Assembly: GCF_003952945.1 (NCBI RefSeq)
Contig: NZ_QXGK01000005.1
Coordinates: forward strand, 90,469 to 154,468
DNA length: 64,000 bases
Reading direction: 5' to 3'
Source: Bifidobacterium samirii
GTDB taxonomy: Bacteria; Actinomycetota; Actinomycetes; Actinomycetales; Bifidobacteriaceae
Part shown: in pieces, positions 46,165 to 56,949 of the stretch
How the letters are laid out: each line of letters opens with the position of its first letter
How positions within the stretch are numbered: position 1 is the first letter of the stretch
Made by a program: the position numbers and the translations under genes
The notes under the pieces: generated by a model
Told to the model about the DNA's origin: nothing
The model's input: the letters and a program-made list of their open reading frames with translations, nothing else
The model's database searches: none

Positions 46165-48870
46165 GTGGCAGACGAATACGGCACCGGCGGCGGCGAACCG
46201 CCGGAGCAGAACGACGAACGCGCGGAGCGCTCGATGGAACCCACCAGCCCGCAGGCAGGCGAGCAGCTGGTCCTCGACGAGCACCGCGTGCAGCACACCG
46301 ACATCCAGAAGGAGATGCGCCAGTCGTACCTCGACTACGCGATCTCCGTCATCGTCGAACGCGCCCTCCCGGACGTGCGCGACGGCATGAAGCCCGTCCA
46401 CCGCCGCATCGTGTACGCGATGTACGACGGCGGCTACCGCCCCGACCGCGGCTACTCCAAGTGCGCCCGACCCGTCGCCGACGTCATGGGCAACTACCAT
46501 CCGCACGGCGACGCCGCCATCTACGACTCGCTCGTGCGCATGGCCCAGCCGTGGGCGATGCGCTACACGCTCGTCGACGGCCAGGGCAACTTCGGCTCCG
46601 CCGGCGACGATCCGCCCGCGGCCATGCGATACACCGAATGCCGCATGATGCCGCTCGCCATGGAGATGGTGCGCGACATCGACAAGGACACCGTCGACTT
46701 CGCCCCCAACTACGACGGCCGCACCCAGGAGCCCGTCGTGCTGCCCGCACGATTCCCGAACCTGCTGGCCAACGGCTCGTCCGGCATCGCCGTCGGCATG
46801 GCCACCAACATCCCGCCGCACAACATGCGCGAACTCGGCCAGGCCGTCCACTGGGCGCTCGACCACCCCGACGCAAGCCGCGAGGAACTGCTCGACGCGC
46901 TCATCGGCATCATCAAGGGCCCCGACTTCCCCACCGGCGCGACGATCCTCGGCCACAAGGGCATCGAACAGGCGTACCGCACCGGCCGCGGCCTCATCAC
47001 CATGCGCGCCGTCGTCAACACGGAGGAGATCAAGGGGCGCATGTGCCTCGTGGTCACCGAACTGCCCTACCAGGTCAACCCCGACCGCCTCGCCGCATCC
47101 ATCCGCGAAGGCGTGCGCGACGGCAAGATCCAGGGCATCGCCGACATGCGCGACGAGACGTCCGGCCGCACCGGCCAGCGACTCGTGCTCGTCCTCAAGC
47201 GCGACGCCGTGCCCAAGGTCGTCCTCAACAACCTGTACAAGCACTCCCAGCTGCAGCAGACCTTCGGCGCCAACATGCTCGCGCTCGTCGACGGCGTGCC
47301 GCGCACCCTCAGCCTCGACGCGTTCATCCGCCACTGGGTCAACCACCAGCTCGACGTCATCGAACGCCGCACCCGCTACCTCAAGCGCGAAGCCGAGGAA
47401 CGCGACCACATCCTCCAGGGCCTGCTCAAGGCCATGGACGCGATCGACGAGGTCATCCGCCTCATCCGCTCCAGCCAGGGCCGCGAGGACGCCCGGCCGC
47501 GCCTCATGGACTTCCTCGACATCGACCAGGTGCAGGCCGACGCGATCCTGTCCATGCAGCTCGTGCGCCTCGCCAACATGGAACGCCAGAAGATCGTCGA
47601 CGAACACGACGAACTCATGCGCAAGATCGCCGACTACAACGACATCCTCGCCAAGCCGGAACGCCAGCGCGCCATCGTCGGCGACGAGCTCGACGAGATC
47701 GTCGCCAAGTACGGCGACGAACGCCGCACCAAGATCCTGCCGTACTCGGGCGAAATGAACGTCGAGGACCTGATCGCCGAGGAGAACGTCGTCGTCACCG
47801 TCACGCACTCCGGCTTCATCAAGCGCACCAAGGCCGACGAATACCGTGCCCAGCACCGCGGTGGCAAGGGCATCAAGGGCGCCCGCCTGCGCGAGGACGA
47901 CGTGGTCGACCACTTCTTCCTCACCTCCACGCACAACTGGCTGCTGTTCTTCACGAACAAGGGCCGCGTGTACCGCATCAAGGCATACGAACTGCCCGAA
48001 GGCTCGCGCGACTCCAAGGGCCAGCACGTCGCCAACCTGCTGCAGCTGCAGCCCGGCGAGGCGATCCAGACCGTGCTGTCCATCCCGAACTACGAGGTCG
48101 CCAAATACCTCGTGCTCGCCACCCGCTCCGGCAAGGTCAAGAAGACGGCGCTCGCCGAATACGATTCGCCGCGCCAGGGCGGCCTCATCGCCGTGCGCCT
48201 CAACGCCGACGAGAACGGCGAGAACGCGGACGAGCTGATCGGCGCCGCGCTGTGCAACGCGACCGACGACATCATCCTCGTCTCCAAGCAGGGCATGAGC
48301 CTCAAGTTCCAGGCCGACGACGATCAGCTGCGCCCGATGGGCCGCCAGACCGCCGGCGTGCAGGGCATGAAGTTCCGCGACGGCGACGAGCTGCTCGCGA
48401 TGGACGTCGTGTGGGGCGACACCGACAAGGACCTGCTGGTCGTCACCAACGAGGGCTTCGCCAAGCGCACCGCGGTCAGCGAATACCGCCTCCAGGGCCG
48501 CAACGGCTTCGGCGTCAAGGCGCTGCAGCTGGCTGAGGGCCGCGGTTCGCTGGTCGGCGCGGTCATCGTGGCCGAGGACGACCAGGTCATGGCGATCATG
48601 AAGTCCGGCAAGGTGATCCGCTCCGACGTGGCCGAGGTCAAGCGCACCGGCCGCAACACCCAGGGCGTCACGCTCGCCAAGCCCGACAAGGGCGACGAGA
48701 TCATCTCCATCGCGCGCAACGAGGAGAAGGACGACCCGGAGGACGACGCGACGACCGGCACCGAGGCGACCGCCTCCGAAGGCGTGGCCGAGACGGCTGC
48801 CGAAGCCCCCGCCGAGGCGAACGGAACCGCCGGAACGGACGGTTCCGAGACGCCGTCCGACGAGGCCTGA
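46165..48870 (+). CDS. gyrA: DNA gyrase subunit A
   Basis: The 901-residue protein has the breakage-reunion domain with catalytic Tyr in AMRYTECRM (about 155) and a C-terminal beta-pinwheel with the GyrA box QRGGKG-like [10 protein letters not shown]. In the quinolone region [11 protein letters not shown], Ala117 stands where E. coli has Ser83, and Asp121 is kept. The GTG start (46165) follows AAAGGAAC. An acidic Ala/Thr/Glu-rich tail of about 50 residues is added. It is separated from gyrB by 163 bp containing the tandem repeat. Confidence 0.96.
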   Translation: MADEYGTGGGEPPEQNDERAERSMEPTSPQAGEQLVLDEHRVQHTDIQKEMRQSYLDYAISVIVERALPDVRDGMKPVHRRIVYAMYDGGYRPDRGYSKCARPVADVMGNYHPHGDAAIYDSLVRMAQPWAMRYTLVDGQGNFGSAGDDPPAAMRYTECRMMPLAMEMVRDIDKDTVDFAPNYDGRTQEPVVLPARFPNLLANGSSGIAVGMATNIPPHNMRELGQAVHWALDHPDASREELLDALIGIIKGPDFPTGATILGHKGIEQAYRTGRGLITMRAVVNTEEIKGRMCLVVTELPYQVNPDRLAASIREGVRDGKIQGIADMRDETSGRTGQRLVLVLKRDAVPKVVLNNLYKHSQLQQTFGANMLALVDGVPRTLSLDAFIRHWVNHQLDVIERRTRYLKREAEERDHILQGLLKAMDAIDEVIRLIRSSQGREDARPRLMDFLDIDQVQADAILSMQLVRLANMERQKIVDEHDELMRKIADYNDILAKPERQRAIVGDELDEIVAKYGDERRTKILPYSGEMNVEDLIAEENVVVTVTHSGFIKRTKADEYRAQHRGGKGIKGARLREDDVVDHFFLTSTHNWLLFFTNKGRVYRIKAYELPEGSRDSKGQHVANLLQLQPGEAIQTVLSIPNYEVAKYLVLATRSGKVKKTALAEYDSPRQGGLIAVRLNADENGENADELIGAALCNATDDIILVSKQGMSLKFQADDDQLRPMGRQTAGVQGMKFRDGDELLAMDVVWGDTDKDLLVVTNEGFAKRTAVSEYRLQGRNGFGVKALQLAEGRGSLVGAVIVAEDDQVMAIMKSGKVIRSDVAEVKRTGRNTQGVTLAKPDKGDEIISIARNEEKDDPEDDATTGTEATASEGVAETAAEAPAEANGTAGTDGSETPSDEA

Positions 48871-48926
48871 CCGTCTGCTGAAACTGGTAGTCTCACAGAA
48901 GACACGAGCTCAGACAAGGAGCACAG

Positions 48927-49469
48927 ATGAGCGAGAATCTCGAAACGGGCGAATCCGACGTGATCCAGCCCGCCGGCTTCGCACCGGAACCCGAAGCGAC
49001 TGCTCATGCGGCGAAGTCCGGACGCGTGGCGCGTTCCGCATCCAGCGACGGCAAGCCCGCCTCGGTGCCGCCGGCGTCGCGCCCGAACCGCCATCGCGGC
49101 ACGCCGCGCGCGCGTCGCATGAACCTGTCCGTCACGCACATCAGCGCGTGGTCCGTGGCCAAGGTGACGTTCCTGCTGGCGATTGCCGGCGGCATCATCC
49201 AGGTCGTCGCGGCGGCGCTGGTGTGGGGCACGCTCGACCTGGTCGGCGTGTTCGACTCGATCACCAAGATCGTCTCCTCGACCGGCCTTGACGCGGGCAA
49301 CATCAACCTCAAGGACGTGTTCAGCATGAGCACCGTGCTGAGCGCCGTCACGATCTTCTCGATCGTCGAGGTCGTGCTCTTCACCCTGCTGGCCGCGATC
49401 ATCACGATGCTGTACAACGTGGTGACCTCGCTCGTCGGCGGCGTCCACGTGACCCTCGGCGACGACTGA
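48927..49469 (+). CDS. DUF3566 transmembrane protein
   Basis: The 180-residue protein has a hydrophilic Ala/Ser/Arg-rich N-terminus (1-65) and two membrane helices (about 72-100 and 135-165) within a DUF3566 domain (NLSVTHISAWSVAKVTFLL). It is the counterpart of mycobacterial Rv0007 directly after gyrA, of unknown function. ATG 48927 follows AAGGAG, and the gene ends at a clear terminator. Confidence 0.88.
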   Translation: MSENLETGESDVIQPAGFAPEPEATAHAAKSGRVARSASSDGKPASVPPASRPNRHRGTPRARRMNLSVTHISAWSVAKVTFLLAIAGGIIQVVAAALVWGTLDLVGVFDSITKIVSSTGLDAGNINLKDVFSMSTVLSAVTIFSIVEVVLFTLLAAIITMLYNVVTSLVGGVHVTLGDD

Positions 49470-49489
49470 TCGGCGCTGTAGCGACTGAG

Positions 49490-49515
49490 AAAAGGCTCCC
49501 TGCGGGGAGCCTTTT
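49490..49515. terminator. Intrinsic terminator after the gyrA–DUF3566 unit
   Basis: AAAAGGCTCCC, short loop, GGGAGCCTTTT; symmetrical and so active in either direction. Confidence 0.88.
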
Positions 49516-49579
49516 CCGTATCCGGAATCGCGGTGGGCCGATCGATTGACACGCCGTCAAACCGTTGACGTGAGGCCCA

Positions 49580-49612
49580 TGTAAAGCCGACGTAAATCCG
49601 ATGTTAACTGCG
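49580..49612 (+). promoter_or_regulatory. Three 11-bp direct repeats upstream of the gdhA promoter
   Basis: TGTAAAGCCGA, CGTAAATCCGA and TGTTAACTGCG follow one another without gap, ending 21 bp before the -35 box. Helically phased direct repeats of this kind suit an OmpR-type or GlnR-type response regulator (inference). Confidence 0.5.
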
Positions 49613-49633
49613 CCCGTATCATGGTCAGGCCTC

Positions 49634-49662
49634 TTGTAGCGGCTGAGGGGCCTACCTAGAAT
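49634..49662 (+). promoter_or_regulatory. gdhA promoter
   Basis: TTGTAG and TAGAAT are separated by 17 bp, 46 bp before the start codon. Confidence 0.65.
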
Positions 49663-49678
49663 GAAGCCGTCCGAATGA

Positions 49679-51055
<1,377 letters not shown>

Positions 51056-51076
51056 TCGACGCGCGTATAACGCAAC

Positions 51077-51102
51077 GAAAGGCTCCCCACGGGGAGCCTT
51101 TC
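51077..51102. terminator. gdhA terminator
   Basis: GAAAGGCTCCCC and its perfect complement form a 12-bp stem with a two-base centre, 21 bp after gdhA. Confidence 0.85.
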
Positions 51103-51122
51103 CCATATCTCGCGTGGCTTTC

Positions 51123-51232
51123 CTTCACTTTGGGCACGCAATCGCAGGGCCTGCGTGCGCAAAGTGAAGTTTGGGAGGCTCGAAACTTCGCAATGGACAC
51201 GCACCCATCGTCGTTGCGTGTCCAAACGTACG
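51123..51232. repeat. 63-bp hairpin array, 2 units (CTTCGCAACGG type)
   Basis: Unit 1 (51123-51169) begins CTTCACTTTGGGCACGCA and ends TGCGTGCGCAAAGTGAAG; unit 2 (51186-51232) begins CTTCGCAATGGACACGCA. The offset is 63 bp. It lies between convergent gdhA and gntR. Confidence 0.85.
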
Positions 51233-51291
51233 TTTGGCTCGTGTCGGCCGGTTCGGCATCGGCCAACAGGTCGTCGGCGCGGTCCGGCCGC

Positions 51292-52134
51292 TCAGCTGAG
51301 TTCCAGCGACTCGGCGACCTCGTCGACGATGGCGTGCATCGCCTCGCGCGCAGCGTCCGGATCGCCCTTCCACACGGCCTGCGCGACGGCGTCGTGCGCG
51401 TCGAGCGCGGCCGGCTTGGGCTTCTGCGGGTACATGTGCAGTTCGACGCGGCCCAGCAGCACGATCTTGATGATGTCGGCCATCGACGCGAACAGGTCGT
51501 TGCCGCTGTTGAGCAGCAGCGACGAGTGGAAGCGCACGTCGAGTTCGTGGAACGTGTCGAGTTCGCCGGCCTCGCCGCAGCGGCGCAGTTCGGCGGCCAT
51601 GACGGGCATCATCGCGCGCGCCTCCATCGAGGCGTTGCGCGCCGCCGACGCCGCGGCCGCCGGCTCGACGGCGAGACGCAGCTCGGTGAGCGTGCGCAGC
51701 TGGTCCTTGCGTCGCGTCGACATGAGCTTCCAGCGGATGACCTGCGTGTTGAGCGCGGCCCACTCGTCGACCGGCCGCGGGATGAGGCCGACGCGGCGGC
51801 GGATGGTGACGGCGCGCGTCGATTCGAGGTATTTGGCGACCTCGCGGGCGACGGTGCGGGAGATCGCGAAGCGCTCCTGGATCGCTTCGAGCGTGAGCGG
51901 GTCGTCGACGGCCCAGCGTCCGTCGATGATGTCGACGGCGAGCTCGTCGGTGACGGCCTGGTGCATGAGATCGCTCGGCGTATCGGTGATGACGTTGACG
52001 TTCGTCGCGGCGGGCGAGGTCGTCGCGTCTGCCGTCGCGTCTGCCGTCGCGCCGTTCGTCGCGCCGGACGACGTGCCTGCGGCCGCGCCGTCCGCCGTCC
52101 GGTCCTCGGCCGCGGATGCGGTGTCGGTGTCCAT
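51292..52134 (-). CDS. gntR: GntR/FadR-family regulator of the gluconate locus
   Basis: The 280-residue protein has a Thr/Ala-rich N-terminal tail (1-45), a winged helix-turn-helix (about 55-115, with LTLEAIQERFAISRTVAREVAKYLES) and an all-helical FCD ligand domain (about 140-275, with FHELDVRFHSSLLLNSGN). FadR-type members bind sugar acids and repress divergent catabolic genes. Its position opposite gntK-gntP-gnd makes gluconate or 6-phosphogluconate the likely ligand (inference). ATG 52134 follows AAGGGGAGA. The intergenic operator candidates overlap its own promoter, so autoregulation is likely. Confidence 0.85.
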   Translation of the reverse strand: MDTDTASAAEDRTADGAAAGTSSGATNGATADATADATTSPAATNVNVITDTPSDLMHQAVTDELAVDIIDGRWAVDDPLTLEAIQERFAISRTVAREVAKYLESTRAVTIRRRVGLIPRPVDEWAALNTQVIRWKLMSTRRKDQLRTLTELRLAVEPAAAASAARNASMEARAMMPVMAAELRRCGEAGELDTFHELDVRFHSSLLLNSGNDLFASMADIIKIVLLGRVELHMYPQKPKPAALDAHDAVAQAVWKGDPDAAREAMHAIVDEVAESLELS

Positions 52135-52243
52135 GATGTCTCCCCTTGGTCGTGCATCGCACGGTCGCGTCGTGCCGGCGGCCCGCGAGGACGGCGGGCG
52201 GGCGGACGACGATCGGAGAACCGTGCCTCACGCCAATCTTAGT

Positions 52244-52284
52244 TGATGAATCATCTGATGAATCGCAAAAAAAGTACTACTTTT
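52244..52284. promoter_or_regulatory. Operator candidates in the gntR–gntK intergenic region
   Basis: Palindrome GATGAATCATC (52245-52255) has TGATGAATC repeated 12 bp apart (52244 and 52256). A second perfect palindrome, AAAAGTACTACTTTT (52270-52284), ends three bases before the gntK -35 box. Confidence 0.6.
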
Positions 52285-52287
52285 AAT

Positions 52288-52317
52288 TTGACAGGTATGA
52301 CGTTTGGGTTTTATGAT
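52288..52317 (+). promoter_or_regulatory. gntK promoter
   Basis: TTGACA and TATGAT are separated by 18 bp, about 40 bp before the gntK ATG, and directly adjoin the palindromic operator. Confidence 0.75.
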
Positions 52318-52358
52318 AATACCCATCAGTCAACACCGCAGTTGAAAGGAGAGTCCAG

Positions 52359-52874
52359 ATGAGCACACACGTCGTCGTGATGGGCGTAGCTGGATGCGGC
52401 AAGTCCACGGTTTCCGAAGCCATTCGGGACAACCTGGACTTCGTCATGGCCGAGGGAGACGACTTCCACCCCCAGGCCAACATCGACAAGATGAGCGCGG
52501 GCATCCCGCTGACGGACGAGGACCGTTGGCCGTGGCTGCGCGTCATCAACACCTGGATGGTCGCACGCGAGGCGCTCGACCAGAACACCGTCGTCTCCAG
52601 CTCGGCGCTCAAGCACGTCTACCGCGACCTGCTGCGCGAGAACGTCGACGTGTTCTTCGTGCACCTCGTCGGCTCGCAGGACCTGATCCTCGAGCGCATG
52701 GAGGCCCGCAAGGACCACTTCATGCCGCCGTCGCTGCTCGCCAGCCAGTTCGACACCCTGGAGAACCTGGGCGAGGACGAGAACGGCGTCGTCATCTCCG
52801 TCGAGGACCCGATCGAGGTCGTCGTCGAGAAGGCCATCGAAGCCGTCAAGCAGTATCAGGCGTCCAAGGCCTGA
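52359..52874 (+). CDS. gntK: Gluconokinase
   Basis: The 171-residue P-loop kinase has GVAGCGKST (9-17), GDDFHP (33-38), SSSALKHVYRDLLR and FMPPSLLASQFDTLE, the full GntK set. It phosphorylates gluconate to 6-phosphogluconate in the cytoplasm. AAAGGAGAG precedes ATG 52359. It is the first gene of the gntK-gntP-gnd operon, with 129 bp to gntP. Confidence 0.93.
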   Translation: MSTHVVVMGVAGCGKSTVSEAIRDNLDFVMAEGDDFHPQANIDKMSAGIPLTDEDRWPWLRVINTWMVAREALDQNTVVSSSALKHVYRDLLRENVDVFFVHLVGSQDLILERMEARKDHFMPPSLLASQFDTLENLGEDENGVVISVEDPIEVVVEKAIEAVKQYQASKA

Positions 52875-53003
52875 CCCACCCCGGCACGGCGCCGCCGACA
52901 GCGACGGACGCCGTGTTCCCATGCCATCGGCCGACTCGACGCAGAGCGGCCGCCTATCGATAATCATCATCCTTCCGTAGTTCTGTAAGGACATTCGATA
53001 CCC

Positions 53004-54332
53004 ATGAATCTCATCATCGCTGCCATCATCGGCATCGCGGCGATCGTGCTGCTGATCGCCGTCGCCAAGGTACACCCGTTCATCTCGCTGATGGTCGGCT
53101 CGTTCGTCATGGCCGTGTGCGCCGGCGTCCCGTTCGACGAGTCGTGGAACAGCTTCACGTCCGGCGTCGGCTCGACCGTCTCCAGCGTCGGCCTGCTCAT
53201 CGGCTTCGGTTCGATCGTCGGCACGCTCCTGTTCGCATCCGGCGGCGCCGACGTGATCGTCGACACGATCATGTCGAAGACGCCGCTGCAGATGCTGCCG
53301 TGGGCCATGGCCCTCATCGCGTTCATCGTCGGCATCCCGATGTTCTTCGAGGTCGGCGTCGTCATCCTGATCCCGGTCGTCCTGTTCGCCGCCCGCCGCG
53401 CCAAGATGCCGGTCATCCTCCTCGGCATCCCCGCCCTCGCCGGCCTGTCCACGCTGCACGCGTTCGTGCCGCCGCACCCCGGCCCGCTGGTCGCGATCTC
53501 CGCGCTCGGCGCCAACCTGGGCGTCACCCTCGGCCTCGGCCTGCTCGTCGCCGTCCCGACCGTCATCATCTCCGGCCCGCTGATGGGCCGCGTGATGGCC
53601 AAGTGGGTGCCGATCCAGGCCCCCGAGCAGGAGGCCGCCAAGGAGGCCGTCAAGGACGAGTCCAAGCGTCCGTCCTTCGGCCAGGCCATGACCGTCATCC
53701 TCCTGCCGGTCGTGCTCATGCTCGCCGCGTCCGTCGTCGACCTGACTGGCCAGGCCGAAAGCCTGTGGGGCCGCGTGCTCGTGTTCCTCGGCACCCCGCT
53801 GACCGCCCTGTTCATCACCGCCGTCGTCGCGATGTTCCTGCTCGGCTTCCTGCAGGGCCGCACCCGTGAGTTCATCAACGGCGAGGTCGGCAAGTCGTTC
53901 GCGTCCGTGGCCGGCATCGTGTTCATCGTGGCCGCCGGCGGCGGCTTCAAGCAGACGCTGGTCGACTCCGGCATCGGCGACGTCATCGCCAACGGCATCT
54001 CCGAATCCGCGCTCAACCCGCTGATCGCCGGCTGGCTCGTGGCCGTCCTCATCCGCCTCGCCACCGGTTCGGCGACCGTCGCCACCGTGACCGCGTCCGG
54101 CATCATGGTGCCGCTCGCCACCGGCATGAGCCCGACCCACCTGGCGCTGCTCGTGCTCGCCATCGGCGCCGGCTCGGTGTTCTTCTCCCACCTCAACGAC
54201 GCCGGCTTCTGGCTGGTCAAGGAGTACTTCGGCATGACCGTCTCCCAGACCCTCAAGACCTGGTCGCTGATGGAGACCGTCCTGTCGGTCGTCGGCCTCG
54301 GCTGCGTGATGCTGCTGTCCCTCGTCCTGTGA
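53004..54332 (+). CDS. gntP: Gluconate:H+ symporter (GntP family)
   Basis: The 442-residue transporter has about 12 membrane helices and GntP motifs GLSTLHAFVPPHPGP and ATGSATVATVTASGI. It imports gluconate or a related sugar acid. A possible ribosome site (TGTAAGGACA) lies shortly before ATG 53004. It is between gntK and gnd on the same strand. A GC-rich hairpin (around 54400-54440) lies in the 217-bp gap to gnd and may reduce gnd expression. Confidence 0.92.
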   Translation: MNLIIAAIIGIAAIVLLIAVAKVHPFISLMVGSFVMAVCAGVPFDESWNSFTSGVGSTVSSVGLLIGFGSIVGTLLFASGGADVIVDTIMSKTPLQMLPWAMALIAFIVGIPMFFEVGVVILIPVVLFAARRAKMPVILLGIPALAGLSTLHAFVPPHPGPLVAISALGANLGVTLGLGLLVAVPTVIISGPLMGRVMAKWVPIQAPEQEAAKEAVKDESKRPSFGQAMTVILLPVVLMLAASVVDLTGQAESLWGRVLVFLGTPLTALFITAVVAMFLLGFLQGRTREFINGEVGKSFASVAGIVFIVAAGGGFKQTLVDSGIGDVIANGISESALNPLIAGWLVAVLIRLATGSATVATVTASGIMVPLATGMSPTHLALLVLAIGAGSVFFSHLNDAGFWLVKEYFGMTVSQTLKTWSLMETVLSVVGLGCVMLLSLVL

Positions 54333-54549
54333 CGACGCCGGTCCGACCGGCACCTGCGGACCGGACGATCCGTCCGCGGACATCCGTCGGACAGGCAACC
54401 CCGTGGGGCGGCCCGCCAACGGCGGCCGGCCGCCCCGCCACTCCCCTCGCTTTCCCATCATCATCCATCATTCATCGTCATCGCATCCGACGAAACCATG
54501 CCGCGCACGCGACGACGCGACGCACGGCGCATCGAGAAAGGAACCAACT

Positions 54550-55425
54550 ATGCAAATCGGTATGATCGGCCTGGGACGTATGGGCGGCAACATGGCCAAG
54601 CGCCTCGCGGCGGGCGGCCACCAGGTCGTCGGCTACGACATGTCCCCCGAATCGGGACGCGACGTCGACTCGCTGGAGGCGCTCGTCGCCGCGCTCGACG
54701 CACCGCGCGTCGTGTGGGTCATGGTCCCGGCCGGCAAGCCGACCGACGACACGATCGACCGTCTGGCCGAGCTGATGGAGGCCGGCGACATGATCGTCGA
54801 CGGCGGCAACACCCGCTACGTCGACGACGGCCGCCACGCCAAGCAGCTGGGCGAACTCGGCATCCGATTCATGGACTGCGGCGTCTCCGGCGGCGTGTGG
54901 GGCATCGACCGCGGCTACGCGCTCATGGTCGGCGGCTCGAAGGAGGACTTCGAGTTCATGCGCCCGATCTATGAGACCCTCAAGCCGGAAGGCGAGCACG
55001 GCCTCGTGCTGGCCGGCCCGGTCGGCGGCGGCCACTTCGCCAAGATGGTCCACAACGGCGTCGAATACGGCATGATGCAGGCGTTCGGCGAAGGCTTCGC
55101 GACGATGGTCCGCTCCGAGCTCGTCGACGACCCTGCTGCGGTGATGACGTCGTGGAAGTCCGGTTCGGTCGTCGGATCGTGGCTGCTCGACCTGCTCGCC
55201 AACGCGTTCAAGGACGATCCGACGCTGCAGTCGATGCCGCCCGTCGCCAACGAGTCCGGCGAGGCGAAGTGGATGGTCGAGGCCGCGCTCGAACTCGGCG
55301 TGCCGACCCCGGCGACCGTAGCCGCGCTGTACGCGCGTCAGGTGTCGCGCGGCGGCGGCGACGACACGCTGCGCGTCGTCTCCACGATGCGCGCCCAGTT
55401 CGGCGGCCACGTCACCAAGGCGTGA
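54550..55425 (+). CDS. gnd: 6-phosphogluconate dehydrogenase, short decarboxylating type
   Basis: The 291-residue protein has the Rossmann motif GLGRMGGNMAKRL (about 6-18), DGGNTRYVDD, GVSGGVWGIDRGYALMVGG and substrate-site GGGHFAKMVHNGVEYG. The length matches the short GndA-like class (about 300) rather than the 470-residue class. It converts 6-phosphogluconate to ribulose-5-phosphate, feeding gluconate carbon into the pentose phosphates used by the bifid shunt. ATG 54550 follows GAAAGGAACC. It is the last gene of the gluconate operon and is followed by a terminator. Confidence 0.93.
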   Translation: MQIGMIGLGRMGGNMAKRLAAGGHQVVGYDMSPESGRDVDSLEALVAALDAPRVVWVMVPAGKPTDDTIDRLAELMEAGDMIVDGGNTRYVDDGRHAKQLGELGIRFMDCGVSGGVWGIDRGYALMVGGSKEDFEFMRPIYETLKPEGEHGLVLAGPVGGGHFAKMVHNGVEYGMMQAFGEGFATMVRSELVDDPAAVMTSWKSGSVVGSWLLDLLANAFKDDPTLQSMPPVANESGEAKWMVEAALELGVPTPATVAALYARQVSRGGGDDTLRVVSTMRAQFGGHVTKA

Positions 55426-55458
55426 CGTCTTCGGCTCGCTGATTCGCTGATTAATCCC

Positions 55459-55490
55459 GCGGCCCTCGCACCGGTGTGCGAGGGCCGCTT
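55459..55490 (+). terminator. Terminator of the gluconate operon
   Basis: GCGGCCCTCGCAC, CGGT, GTGCGAGGGCCGC: a 13-bp perfect stem followed by TTCTGTGTT. Confidence 0.85.
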
Positions 55491-55553
55491 CTGTGTTGCG
55501 GGGCGGTAATCGCCGACGGCGGTCGACGACAGCAAGAATCTATGACCAAGTGA

Positions 55554-55597
55554 TTTTAGACTTTTTTAGAGCTTTTAGAACTTTTAGAACTATTAGA
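55554..55597. repeat. Phased TTTTAGA repeats upstream of the second AAA ATPase
   Basis: TTTTAGA or TATTAGA occurs at 55554, 55564, 55573, 55582 and 55591, with steps of 9-10 bp. Similar to the 1641-1700 series. It lies about 115 bp before the ATPase start and may be a bent-DNA or UP-like promoter region. Confidence 0.75.
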
Positions 55598-55712
55598 ACT
55601 TGCGTTATGCTGGGGATGATCGACGTATATGACACCGACGCCGGTGTAGGCGACGGCTCCGATGATGCCGACGGTATCGCCGGCATCATCTTCGGTTGGG
55701 AAGGGACATGTG

Positions 55713-56870
55713 ATGGCCAATCCGTTCAAACCCACCGCGGGAATGACACCGCCGGTTCTGGTCGGACGGGAATCCGACCTGGATGACTTCCGATACGCCC
55801 TCGACGACGGCGTGGGCGCGCCGGGGCGTCTGATGTATCTGACCGGAGCCAGAGGCGTCGGCAAGACGGTGATGCTCAATGCGTTGGGCGACATCGCCCG
55901 CGATCAGGATTGGCTGGTCATCGACGAGACTGCGGAACGCGGGTTCATGGACCGGTTGATCCGTGCGCTGAACGGAGAATCAGCCACCCGCACGGTGAAA
56001 TACCAGACGCCCGGACTGACGCTCGACATCCCCGGCGGACTCGGACAGGCTACCGTGAATCTCGGCGCGGTGGAACTCGAACACGGCGAACTGTCGCTGG
56101 ACTTCCGTCACGCCATGACCAGACGATTGGACGGCATGGACGAAAGCCGTCGCGGCATCCTCATCACGCTGGACGAAGTGCAGTCGTCGTCCATCGACGA
56201 AATCCGCGCGCTTGCGGTCGGCGTGCAGCATCTGATCCGGGAGCGACGCAACATCGCCTTCGTCTTCGCCGGACTGCCATCCCTCGTGGAGGACGTCGTC
56301 AACGACGACGTCCTGACGTTTCTACGGCGGGCGGAACGCCGTCATCTGGGCGACGTTCCGCTGCCGGACATCTGGTCCGCATTCGAGACGACGATCTCCG
56401 ACAGCGGCAAGAACGTCGACTACGAGATCCTGAACCGGCTGACGCAGGCGACGAACGGATACCCGTTCATGATCCAGCTGGTCGGCTACTGGACATGGCG
56501 CGCATCCGAGACGGCGAAGCGCGGCGATCGGATCACGATGGAGGACGCCGACAGCGGCATCCGACAGGCGAAACTCAAACTGGGCGACATGGTTCACGGG
56601 CCGATCTACGACGGTCTGACGGCGATGCAGAAGGACTATCTGCTGGCGATGTCGCAGGACGACGGCCCCTCCTCCACCAGCGAGATCGCGCGACGGCTGG
56701 AACGGTCGGCGCAGTACGCGAGCGTCTACCGGGCCCAGCTCATCAAACTGGACATCATCACCGCATCAGACTACGGGTTCGTGGACTTCAAGGTGCCTCA
56801 CATGCGTGAGTACCTGCGCAGCCACGCCGTCCATCATCAGATGCGGCGGACGATCGAAGACATGGCATGA
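55713..56870 (+). CDS. AAA ATPase (AAA_16/orc1-like ATP-binding protein)
   Basis: The 385-residue protein has an N-terminal PPVLVGRESDLDDFRYAL, Walker A GARGVGKTV (about 42-50), Walker B ILITLDEVQ (about 146-154), a sensor region FVFAGLPSL, and a C-terminal winged-helix-like part with STSEIARRLERSAQYASVYR. It belongs to a broad accessory family of NTPases with DNA-binding tails; the role is unknown. ATG 55713 follows GGGAAGGGA; the frame is open from 55662. It is monocistronic, preceded by phased TTTTAGA repeats, and less biased in codon use than its neighbours, which fits later acquisition. Confidence 0.82.
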   Translation: MANPFKPTAGMTPPVLVGRESDLDDFRYALDDGVGAPGRLMYLTGARGVGKTVMLNALGDIARDQDWLVIDETAERGFMDRLIRALNGESATRTVKYQTPGLTLDIPGGLGQATVNLGAVELEHGELSLDFRHAMTRRLDGMDESRRGILITLDEVQSSSIDEIRALAVGVQHLIRERRNIAFVFAGLPSLVEDVVNDDVLTFLRRAERRHLGDVPLPDIWSAFETTISDSGKNVDYEILNRLTQATNGYPFMIQLVGYWTWRASETAKRGDRITMEDADSGIRQAKLKLGDMVHGPIYDGLTAMQKDYLLAMSQDDGPSSTSEIARRLERSAQYASVYRAQLIKLDIITASDYGFVDFKVPHMREYLRSHAVHHQMRRTIEDMA

Positions 56871-56949
56871 TGGCTGTGGCGGGTGTTGGCGCAGGCACTG
56901 AAGGAACCGCCGAAGTAATCGTTGAAGCAATCGTCGGATGGGAGGCATG

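Noticed and set aside
54400-54440. Terminator between gntP and gnd
   Set aside because: The GC-rich hairpin has no T-run, and gnd clearly belongs with the upstream genes; treated as a possible attenuator only.
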